A DNA stretch of 21,137 nucleotides, taken from positions 1 through 21,137 of IMG/VR virus record IMGVR_UViG_3300028581_000290, one strand, 5' to 3'. This stretch comes from a virus. Both the position numbers and the translations under genes were made by a program. Numbering within the stretch: the stretch's first letter is position 1; each line of letters starts with the position of its first letter. Below, piece after piece: positions 15,119 to 19,544 of this stretch. Below the pieces are notes generated by a model, which did no database searches, was not told where the DNA came from, and saw nothing but the letters and a program-made list of their open reading frames with translations.

Positions 15119-15208
15119 TCAAACTTTTTTGCGCAGCATATTCAAGTAATCAATTAATGCTACAGTTTCTACAAACATAGTAAGCTCTTTGTCAGAATAC
15201 TCAGACAT
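15119..15208 (-). CDS. Micro-protein, 29 aa
   Basis: ATG at 15208 with a strong RBS (AGGAGAAC, AGGAG 7 bases before) and a stop 30 codons later. The product MSEYSDKELTMFVETVALID continues YLNMLRKKV: an acidic N-terminal part and a basic helical end. It has its own sigma70-type promoter (15233-15261) and lies just downstream of the RelE/YafQ-like gene. Too short for a family call; an antitoxin-like or regulatory peptide is possible but only a guess. Confidence 0.6.
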   Translation of the reverse strand: MSEYSDKELTMFVETVALIDYLNMLRKKV

Positions 15209-15232
15209 GCTGTTCTCCTCTGTGTATCACTA

Positions 15233-15261
15233 TGTATAGCATAGCGCATACACTAGGTCAA
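15233..15261 (-). promoter_or_regulatory. Sigma70-type promoter for the 29-aa gene
   Basis: TTGACC (15256-15261), 17-base spacer, TATACA (15233-15238). The -35 starts directly after the TAG stop of the upstream gene; it is 25 bases before the RBS-linked ATG. Confidence 0.6.
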
Positions 15262-15263
15262 CA

Positions 15264-15644
15264 CTAAAATTTACCAACCTTACAATCTTCATGAGTGCCC
15301 AAACACAACAGTTGTATTTCTCCAGGAGTTACTTTAAAAACTAATCCAATTCTAGATCCCATTAAATGCGCCCAAAGTGGTCTTTCGTACAAAGTGTGAT
15401 ACTGCAACATGTGAACGTTGAACTCGGGTGGATAATCTCGCATAGATGGTTGCTGATCATATTGCTCAATGAACGACAACAGTTTTTGCAGTGGTTGCAT
15501 AACTCTTGATTCTTTGCTGTACTTTTTAAAAGCACGTTTATACGCAGAAGTCTGAGATACAGTCCAACTACCTTTTTGTTCAGTTAAAACAAAAGTAGTG
15601 TAATCTGCAAGAGAGTTTGTTTCAATGATTTCAAATATTTTCAT
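15264..15644 (-). CDS. RelE/YafQ-superfamily toxin-like protein (126 aa)
   Basis: The C-terminal 95 residues follow the YafQ/RelE ribonuclease pattern: a basic helix YKRAFKKYSK (35-44), a second helix LQKLLSFIEQ (52-61), a PPEFN segment replacing the usual DHPL, then strands PLWAHLMGSRIGLVFKV (89-105) and EIQLLCLGTHEDC (109-121). H118 in GTHEDC matches the catalytic His position of YafQ (H87). This fold cuts mRNA at the ribosome; T4 RegB, which trims early mRNAs, also has a RelE-like fold (established knowledge), so a role in mRNA turnover is a reasonable inference. The first 34 residues (MKIFEIIETN...) are an extra N-terminus. Stop is TAG. AATAAATA ends four bases before the ATG and there is no RBS. 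Confidence 0.68.
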   Translation of the reverse strand: MKIFEIIETNSLADYTTFVLTEQKGSWTVSQTSAYKRAFKKYSKESRVMQPLQKLLSFIEQYDQQPSMRDYPPEFNVHMLQYHTLYERPLWAHLMGSRIGLVFKVTPGEIQLLCLGTHEDCKVGKF

Positions 15645-15648
15645 ACAA

Positions 15649-15656
15649 TATTTATT
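15649..15656 (-). promoter_or_regulatory. Late promoter AATAAATA abutting the RelE-like start
   Basis: AATAAATA, then TTGT, then ATG. The element also forms part of an AAATATT/AATATTT stem whose loop holds the start codon. Confidence 0.5.
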
Positions 15657-15661
15657 CTTAA

Positions 15662-15735
15662 TGGTGCCGGTAGAGAGAATCGAACTCCCGTCAGCTGATT
15701 ACTAATCAGCTGCTAAACCACTCAGCTATACCGGC
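15662..15735 (-). tRNA. tRNA-Thr (AGT)
   Basis: Perfect acceptor GCCGGTA/TACCGGC, A, CCA. Anticodon arm GCTGA-TTAGTAA-TCAGC gives AGT (Thr, ACU codons). T-arm GGGAG-TTCGATT-CTCTC. An A at position 34 is rare in bacterial tRNAs outside Arg(ACG). Confidence 0.85.
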
Positions 15736-15738
15736 TAA

Positions 15739-15894
15739 TTATTTGCGTACTAAAAAACAACTTTCCTCTATTCTAGATTCGTATCTATTTGGAAAAAGTT
15801 CTTCTACTACTTTATAAACATCGCCCCAGGTCGGCTCTGTTGGATACGAAAACCAGCCTTGGATTTTATTATAAAAATGTGAAATTTTACTCAT
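15739..15894 (-). CDS. Small hypothetical protein (51 aa)
   Basis: ATG at 15892-15894, stop TAA at 15739-15741. The product begins MSKISHFYNKIQGWFSYPTE and ends EESCFLVRK; it is compact, with aromatic residues and a PTWGDVYKVVEELF helix. It fills the gap between tRNA-Thr and another small gene, and codon choice looks phage-like. A weak purine stretch (AGAAAG) precedes the start. Function unknown. Confidence 0.62.
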   Translation of the reverse strand: MSKISHFYNKIQGWFSYPTEPTWGDVYKVVEELFPNRYESRIEESCFLVRK

Positions 15895-15927
15895 CTAAAT
15901 ACTTTCTATTATAGAAGACGTTATTTT

Positions 15928-16101
15928 TTAATCCCACTCAAACCAGTAACCACATTGCACCCAGTCGCGCATTGCTGCGTCACAAAAGTCAACTTGTAGT
16001 TTTTCATCAGTTTCTTTGTGGATGACAGGTCCTCCGCATTCAATATTCATTAGCGAAATATATTCTTCTTTGTTCTTTTGGTAAATCCAAACGTATATCA
16101 T
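15928..16101 (-). CDS. Small hypothetical protein (57 aa)
   Basis: ATG at 16099-16101, stop TAA at 15928-15930. The product starts MIYVWIYQKNKEEYISLMN and ends VQCGYWFEWD; it contains ECGGPVIHKETDEKLQVDF in the middle. AAGG lies about 8 bases before the ATG, and the start is 20 bases after tRNA-Gly(GCC), so it can be translated from the tRNA transcript. No family recognised. Confidence 0.62.
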   Translation of the reverse strand: MIYVWIYQKNKEEYISLMNIECGGPVIHKETDEKLQVDFCDAAMRDWVQCGYWFEWD

Positions 16102-16121
16102 GTAGAGGACCTTTCTTATCT

Positions 16122-16195
16122 TGGAGCGGGTAACGAGAATCGAACTCGTGCATTAACTTTGGCAAAGTTATAGGCTACCATTACATCATACCCGC
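16122..16195 (-). tRNA. tRNA-Gly (GCC)
   Basis: Perfect acceptor GCGGGTA/TACCCGC, discriminator T, CCA. Anticodon arm TAACT-TTGCCAA-AGTTA gives GCC. T-arm ACGAG-TTCGATT-CTCGT. Confidence 0.92.
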
Positions 16196-16203
16196 ATTTT
16201 GTA

Positions 16204-16211
16204 TATTTATG
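16204..16211 (-). promoter_or_regulatory. Late promoter CATAAATA directly before tRNA-Gly(GCC)
   Basis: CATAAATA lies 8 bases upstream of the mature tRNA 5' end. Nearly the same flank (CATAAATATACAAAAT then GCGGGTAT) recurs at 18865-18890 in front of a broken tRNA. Confidence 0.5.
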
Positions 16212-16214
16212 ATC

Positions 16215-16787
16215 TCAATTTTCATAAAGATCTTCATAATCAAAGTCTTCATCTTCGGATAACCATTTGTCATCCGGTGCGGCTTGATCATATTGCTTGT
16301 AATAGTCCTCATTGGGCATTAACTGCCTTATGTGAGGAATTTGTAGCTGTAATATTGTAAAATGTTTCTTGCTTGGAATGTCTGTAATAAACCAAAGTGT
16401 ACCACATCCTCCGCCTGCTAAACGAATTGGTCCATGTGCCATACTACTAATAGCAGACTTTAATTTGGCACCGTGTTCAGTAATAACTCTTACAGTTTTA
16501 CGGTGTTCAAGACGTAATCTGTCTGCTGGAGTCATTACTCTAATATCGGCACAGTTCTCATTGTCGATTGTAACCACACAATCTTTGATTTTAATAGAAC
16601 CTTTGGTGTGTGTGTTATCTGGCGTTTCTTTGGTGCTCCATGGAACACTACAATTTACGTGGTTAACGTAATAGGTTTCGCCTTTGAATTTGATAACCCA
16701 CATAGGAATGGTCTCATCTTCTAAGTGTTTCTTGTTAAAATGAAACACTGCATCTCTACAAGCATATTCAATTTTGATCTATGACAT
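16215..16787 (-). CDS. Conserved-type phage protein with in-frame amber at codon 3
   Basis: A strong RBS (AAGGAG, 16794-16799) lies 6 bases before ATG 16785-16787, but the third codon is TAG (16779-16781). The same frame then stays open to a TGA at 16215-16217, reading IKIEYACRDAVFHFNKKHLE and on into MWVIKFKGETYYVNHV. The continuation looks like real protein from the codon after TAG, suggesting that the gene starts at the RBS-linked ATG (190 codons counting the amber). I recall similar MWVIK...YYVNHV proteins as unnamed in T4-like cyanophages. Without readthrough, translation could use GTG at 16746-16748 (177 aa) or the later Met of MWVIK. The C-terminus is very acidic (WLSEDEDFDYEDLYEN). 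The tRNA with anticodon CTA ends 20 bases before the RBS. Confidence 0.75.
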
Positions 16788-16818
16788 TTTATTCTCCTTG
16801 AAAGTCAATTTATAGTAA

Positions 16819-16893
16819 TGGTGCGTCCTACAGGTATCGAGCCTGCCTCCTGGGTTTTAGAAGCCCGTGACAATCCATCTTGTCCAAGGACGC
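16819..16893 (-). tRNA. Candidate amber-suppressor tRNA (anticodon CTA), alternative Arg (TCT)
   Basis: Perfect acceptor GCGTCCT/AGGACGC, A, CCA; T-arm GCAGG-CTCGATA-CCTGT. Counting 26 positions to the anticodon stem gives CGGGC-TTCTAAA-ACCCA: three central G-C pairs, flanked by two C-A mismatches, and anticodon CTA, which reads UAG. Shifting the loop to CTTCTAA (TCT, Arg) breaks the stem almost completely, so CTA is the better geometric fit. The D-arm (GGACAAGATGG) matches that of the Met(CAT) gene at 17662. Confidence 0.7.
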
Positions 16894-16900
16894 AAAAGTT

Positions 16901-16980
16901 TGGCGAGGGTGTGAGGAATCGAACCCCTAGCGGACGGTTTTGGAGACCGTTGATGGCACCAGCCAACTTTACGCGACACC
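16901..16980 (-). tRNA. tRNA-Trp (CCA), irregular acceptor
   Basis: Perfect anticodon arm ACGGT-CTCCAAA-ACCGT (CCA, Trp). T-arm about AGGGG-TTCGATT-CCTCA. Only GGTGT/ACACC pair clearly at the acceptor and the D-arm is unusual (GGC-TGGT-GCC), so folding or function may be impaired. It starts just after the stop codon of the 61-aa gene. Confidence 0.7.
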
Positions 16981-16984
16981 GACG

Positions 16985-17170
16985 TTATTCTTTTGGTTGT
17001 TCTGCTGTTACTGAATCAGTAATTTGAGGATCTACAGTTGTTTCAACTGTAGGAGGATTAATAAGAGTGTCTGTGACAACTTTTATTACACCTTCGTAAA
17101 ATACTGCAAATGCTGCTAAAAATGCGGCTGCAATACCAGCTATAATCTTTTTCTTGTGTTCAGCAAACAT
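16985..17170 (-). CDS. Small single-TM protein (61 aa)
   Basis: A short basic N-terminus (MFAEHKKK) followed by one hydrophobic helix, residues about 9-31 (IIAGIAAAFLAAFAVFYEGV), and an acidic Thr/Pro/Val-rich tail (PTVETTVDPQITDSVTAEQP). A very good RBS (AAGGAG) precedes the ATG; CATAAATA at 17196-17203 is a likely late promoter. It could be a holin partner, spanin-like or a membrane effector; no family recognised. Confidence 0.72.
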   Translation of the reverse strand: MFAEHKKKIIAGIAAAFLAAFAVFYEGVIKVVTDTLINPPTVETTVDPQITDSVTAEQPKE

Positions 17171-17195
17171 AATGTTCTCCTTGTGTTTTGCAAGT

Positions 17196-17203
17196 TATTT
17201 ATG
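17196..17203 (-). promoter_or_regulatory. Late promoter CATAAATA for the 61-aa membrane protein
   Basis: CATAAATA 25 bases before the ATG, with the RBS between. Confidence 0.5.
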
Positions 17204-17220
17204 TACATGCAAAAAAAATT

Positions 17221-17301
17221 AAACAAGTCCCGATCAGCATTCTGTTTATAACAGAGCCACCGCCTCACGACCCGAGCGTAAAAGCCACGGACCGCTTGTT
17301 T
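17221..17301 (-). ncRNA. tRNA-sized structured RNA with acceptor-like helix, 81 nt
   Basis: Ends form AAACAAG/CTTGTTT (7 bp). Inside are a TCTGTT-ATA-AACAGA hairpin at the anticodon-arm position and GTCC/GGAC near the base. No T-loop and no CCA. Confidence 0.5.
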
Positions 17302-17510
17302 GTCCCCACCGCGTTGCTGGATCTCACGTATTAGTCGATCCGAAAGTTGTCCAGCATTACGACCACATTGTGGTATCTAGATCAACAGTTTAAAATTGCA
17401 GAGCAGTTTTACAACGTTTATTTCTACTCAGGTTGTAACCAGTTTAACGACCTGTATATTTCGCCAGCTTTAGCTAAGGTCGAGTCTTGACATAAGACTC
17501 CTATGGCTGG
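17302..17510 (-). ncRNA. Structured RNA region between tRNA-Gln and the 81-nt unit
   Basis: No protein frame. Helices seen: CCAGC/GCTGG (17464-17510) around the 7-bp hairpin GAGTCTT-ATGTC-AAGACTC (17482-17500); TTACAAC/GTTGTAA (17409-17438); CAGGT/ACCTG (17429-17454, alternative); ACCAC/GTGGT near 17370; TGCTGGA/TCCAGCA (17315-17356) with an alternative GGATC/GATCC. The first helix overlaps the 3' end of tRNA-Gln by a few bases. Confidence 0.5.
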
Positions 17511-17579
17511 GTGGGCAGGATTCGAACCTGCAACCTGCGCATTCAAAGTGCGTTGCTCTACCAATTGAGCTACCTCCCA
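17504..17579 (-). tRNA. tRNA-Gln (TTG)
   Basis: Acceptor TGGGAGG/CCACCCA (one A-A mismatch), G, CCA. D-arm AGCTCAATTGGTAGAGC; anticodon loop CTTTGAA with stem CGCA/TGCG gives TTG. T-arm GCAGG-TTCGAAT-CCTGC. Confidence 0.9.
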
Positions 17580-17580
17580 A

Positions 17581-17659
17581 AATAGTTTTAGTGTATTAAG
17601 TTATTGATGTTCATTTTTCACCTTGGTTGTCTACGTAGACTCTAATGTCAACAACTATT
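17581..17659 (-). ncRNA. tRNA-sized RNA closed by a 7-bp helix, 79 nt
   Basis: AATAGTT/AACTATT close the unit. Inside is a GTCTACGTAGAC palindrome near 17630; the rest is AT-rich. It fills exactly the gap between tRNA-Gln and tRNA-Met, and has no T-loop. Confidence 0.45.
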
Positions 17660-17661
17660 CT

Positions 17662-17739
17662 TGGTTGCGGGAGGGGCGCTTGAATCCCCCAGAGTTCTTG
17701 GTTATGAGCCAAGTGACTAACCATCTTGTCCTTCCCGGC
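17662..17739 (-). tRNA. tRNA-Met (CAT), second copy, irregular acceptor
   Basis: Perfect anticodon arm CTTGG-CTCATAA-CCAAG (CAT). 3' end TCCCGCA, A, CCA. The 5' strand reads GCCGGGA, matching from the third base on; positions 1-2 do not pair, as if one C were inserted. T-stem GGGGA/GCCCC has one mismatch. May be a degenerate or initiator-like gene. Confidence 0.75.
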
Positions 17740-17766
17740 ACAGTGTTCTGTGTTGTAGTAAGTTTT

Positions 17767-17829
17767 TGGTGCGGGTAAAGAGACTCTAACCCTCTACCTG
17801 CGTTGCTCTACCAATTGAGCTACCTCCCA
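17767..17829 (-). pseudogene. Chimeric tRNA: Gln 5' half joined to a different 3' half, no anticodon loop
   Basis: The first 31 bases repeat the 5' half of tRNA-Gln at 17549-17579 exactly, up to CGCA of the anticodon stem. They are then joined to GGTAGAGGGTTAGAGTCTCT and TTTACCCGCACCA, a 3' half related to the one at 18056-18088. The anticodon loop is missing and the acceptor strands do not match. Confidence 0.75.
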
Positions 17830-17836
17830 AAAATTC

Positions 17837-18034
17837 TTATTCTGTTGCTTTAGCAACACCTACTGCGGTGTCAGTTAAGTATCGCAACACAACGTTTGCA
17901 AAGCCTACAACTAGCATTATAATTGGTTCGCTGCCTGGTGCAACAACATTAATCAAACCTGATAGTTCACCAATACCTGCTAAAATAGTTGCAACGTTAA
18001 AAATAATAGTCCTGTAACCTTTTAAAAATGTCAT
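17837..18034 (-). CDS. Holin-like small membrane protein (65 aa)
   Basis: A 65-aa protein with two hydrophobic helices, about residues 10-31 (IIFNVATILAGIGELSGLIN) and 36-57 (EPIIMLVVGFANVVLRYLTD), and a short basic N-terminus. The opening KGYRTIIFN and the VLRYLTDTAVG end match a type of short phage membrane protein I recall as holin-like or unnamed. RBS AAGGAG precedes ATG 18034. A holin makes membrane holes for lysis, but no endolysin is in the window to support this. It lies between two tRNA fragments. Confidence 0.7.
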   Translation of the reverse strand: MTFLKGYRTIIFNVATILAGIGELSGLINVVAPGSEPIIMLVVGFANVVLRYLTDTAVGVAKATE

Positions 18035-18055
18035 TATATTTCTCCTTTTCTAATT

Positions 18056-18088
18056 TGGTGCGGGTAGAGGGACTCGAGTCCCTCTCGC
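18056..18088 (-). pseudogene. tRNA 3' half (split tRNA A)
   Basis: A palindromic T-arm (GAGGGACTCGAGTCCCTC, 18069-18086 region) followed by TACCCGC, A, CCA. The acceptor strand is a perfect 7-bp match to GCGGGTA of the 5' half at 18850-18871, on the other side of the HNH gene and tRNA-Leu. Confidence 0.7.
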
Positions 18089-18104
18089 AGTTTAATAGTA
18101 TAAT

Positions 18105-18181
18105 TGGTACCCCTGGAGGGACTCGAACCCCCAAACTACCGGACCTAAGCCGGACGACTTTACCAATTTGCCCACAGGGGC
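18105..18181 (-). tRNA. tRNA-Leu (TAG), short variable loop
   Basis: Acceptor GCCCCTG/CAGGGGT, A, CCA. Anticodon stem CCGG/CCGG with loop CTTAGGT gives TAG (Leu, CUA). T-arm GGGGG-TTCGAGT-CCCTC. The variable loop is only about 5 nt. Its first G is also the last base of the HNH stop codon TAG. Confidence 0.82.
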
Positions 18182-18807
18182 TAAATTGAATCAATTAGTT
18201 TATACTGGAATAATACTTTCTTTACAGTTGTAGCACTACCCCAGTTATATCCTAACTCTTTCAACGTAGTATTCATACTATTATTATTTTTAAATGCAGC
18301 AATAATTTCTTCATCGCTACATTTTCTAACTTGCTTTCCTTGGCGCTGTCCTACTTTCCAAGTATCAGTAATACTATGGCAGTTGGGGCAAAGACATCTC
18401 AAGTTGCTTCTAACATTGTTTTTGTTGTTTCCGTCAATGTGATCCAACTCTAATGTTATACGCAAACCCATCCACTCGTTAAGTTTGCAATGCGAGCATT
18501 TATATTCCTGCTCTTCCATTACAATCTTTTTGCGCAGCCTATGTCCAAGTTCTTCAAAAGATTTCTTTTCTACTAACCTGCGTCTATGACTAATATGCGA
18601 TTTCTCACGCATTTCATCTGTAAAGACAGGTACTCTTCCTTCAGCATGGGCTTGCTTTAAGCCTTTGCTGTTCTTTGCTCTGTTAGCAGGACAACTATTA
18701 GAACTGTTAGCACATCTGTACCTGCCTGTGCCTTTACTAAAATATTGCGCCGGCTGGCCACAGCCACTATCGCACCGTTTTCCTTGTGGTATAACTATAT
18801 TATTCAT
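18181..18807 (-). CDS. HNH homing-type endonuclease 1 (208 aa)
   Basis: An N-terminal zinc-ribbon-like part (C12, C16, C32, C39), then a Lys/Arg-rich linker (KNSKGLKQAHAEGR), then the HNH domain: C104-x2-C107, LDHIDGNNKN (121-130) with the catalytic D122/H123, N135, and CPNCH at 140-144. A C-terminal helix-turn-helix-like segment (SDEEIIAAFKNNNSMNTTLK) probably reads the DNA site. Such enzymes cut cognate loci lacking the element and spread it. It sits, with tRNA-Leu, between two tRNA halves. The start ATG is preceded by late element GATAAATA (18813-18820) and lies in a hairpin AACTATAT-GAATA-ATATAGTT. Confidence 0.88.
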   Translation of the reverse strand: MNNIVIPQGKRCDSGCGQPAQYFSKGTGRYRCANSSNSCPANRAKNSKGLKQAHAEGRVPVFTDEMREKSHISHRRRLVEKKSFEELGHRLRKKIVMEEQEYKCSHCKLNEWMGLRITLELDHIDGNNKNNVRSNLRCLCPNCHSITDTWKVGQRQGKQVRKCSDEEIIAAFKNNNSMNTTLKELGYNWGSATTVKKVLFQYKLIDSI

Positions 18808-18820
18808 ATAGTTATTTATC
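18793..18820 (-). promoter_or_regulatory. Late promoter overlapping a start-codon hairpin (HNH 1)
   Basis: GATAAATA at 18813-18820. AACTATAT (18806-18813) and ATATAGTT (18793-18800) form an 8-bp stem around GAATA; the ATG is at the top of the 5' arm. A transcript starting about six bases after the element would lack most of the 5' arm. Confidence 0.6.
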
Positions 18821-18849
18821 TAAATTAGTAGACAAACGCTAATTTGTTC

Positions 18850-18871
18850 CTACCAATTGGCCTATACCCGC
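18850..18871 (-). pseudogene. tRNA 5' half (split tRNA A)
   Basis: GCGGGTATAGGCCAATTGGT through GGTAG: acceptor strand and D-arm of a tRNA, then unrelated sequence leading into HNH 1. CATAAATA at 18883-18890 precedes it, in a flank nearly identical to that of tRNA-Gly(GCC). Confidence 0.7.
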
Positions 18872-18882
18872 ATTATTTTGTA

Positions 18883-18890
18883 TATTTATG
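18883..18890 (-). promoter_or_regulatory. Late promoter CATAAATA before split tRNA A
   Basis: CATAAATATACAAAAT precedes the tRNA 5' half, matching the flank at 16196-16211. Confidence 0.45.
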
Positions 18891-18909
18891 TTCTTGTACA
18901 ATTTTGTAA

Positions 18910-19347
18910 TTAAATTATAGTAACTTCTACTGGTTGTTTGAGAACATCAGTAACATAGGTACTCCTATGATGTCCACCTAATAACCAAATCCCACCAGTT
19001 TCAGGATCTTGAAGATATATAGGACGCTCTACTTGCTTGTCTTTTCCGTATAGCTTTGGTGCGCGGGCGCTTTTTGCAGGTTCAGTCCATTTGAGCGTAC
19101 CAGTCCAACTATCACCTGTATTGCCTGCGCCTCTTACATCGTTCCTAGACAACAACTTTATTTTTGCCCTTGCAAGTGCAGCACGAAATACTCTCTTGTC
19201 TGCTAGTTTCTGCAAACGTTCATGCACCCAATCTGGCATCCACTGCGGATCGTAATTTTCAAGTTGATAAAGAACTTCGTTATGCTCCTGATCTGCGTTA
19301 GGAGCAATCCAATTTATTTTACCTTGATAAATTTCAAATATTTTCAT
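18910..19347 (-). CDS. ParB/sulfiredoxin-like GHHR protein (145 aa), function unknown
   Basis: The C-terminal third reads ERPIYLQDPETGGIWLLGGHHR (108-128) and then STYVTDVLKQPVEVTII, which resembles the ParB-N/sulfiredoxin fold pattern (strand, GxHR, helix, PV-x-V). Residues 33-65 (DPQWMPDWVHERLQKLADKR) are helical; a Trp/Thr-rich loop (GDSWTGTLKWTEP) follows. The first six residues, MKIFEI, equal those of the RelE-like protein. AATAAATACTGT stands directly before the ATG with no RBS. A nuclease, kinase or DNA-binding role is possible. Confidence 0.65.
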   Translation of the reverse strand: MKIFEIYQGKINWIAPNADQEHNEVLYQLENYDPQWMPDWVHERLQKLADKRVFRAALARAKIKLLSRNDVRGAGNTGDSWTGTLKWTEPAKSARAPKLYGKDKQVERPIYLQDPETGGIWLLGGHHRSTYVTDVLKQPVEVTII

Positions 19348-19351
19348 ACAG

Positions 19352-19359
19352 TATTTATT
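19352..19359 (-). promoter_or_regulatory. Late promoter AATAAATA abutting the GHHR protein start
   Basis: AATAAATACTGT then ATG; the same 15 bases precede the coiled-coil gene at 4788. Confidence 0.5.
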
Positions 19360-19362
19360 ATT

Positions 19363-19444
19363 TGGAGGTCGATGTGAGAATTGAACTCACTACTTACGTG
19401 CCTGGGATTTGCAATCCCGCCCCTTACCATCCGGGCCACCGACC
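19363..19444 (-). tRNA. tRNA-Cys (GCA)
   Basis: Acceptor GGTCGGT/ATCGACC, T, CCA. Anticodon stem GGGA/TCCC with loop TTGCAAA gives GCA. T-arm GTGAG-TTCAATT-CTCAC. Variable loop longer than usual (about 12 nt). Confidence 0.88.
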
Positions 19445-19453
19445 ATTTAGTTT

Positions 19454-19529
19454 TGGTGCCCCCAGCGAGAATCGAACTCACTATCTTCGGGTTACAAATC
19501 CGTTGCATCGCCAGCAATGCTTTAGGGGC
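19454..19529 (-). tRNA. tRNA-Thr (TGT)
   Basis: Acceptor GCCCCTA/TGGGGGC, A, CCA. Anticodon loop TTTGTAA with stem CGG/CCG gives TGT. T-arm GTGAG-TTCGATT-CTCGC. Confidence 0.88.
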
Positions 19530-19544
19530 GTTGTATTGTCTATA

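Noticed and set aside
17221-17510. tmRNA or RNase P RNA
   Set aside because: No tmRNA tag frame with paired tRNA-like ends, and no RNase P core motifs could be found by eye.
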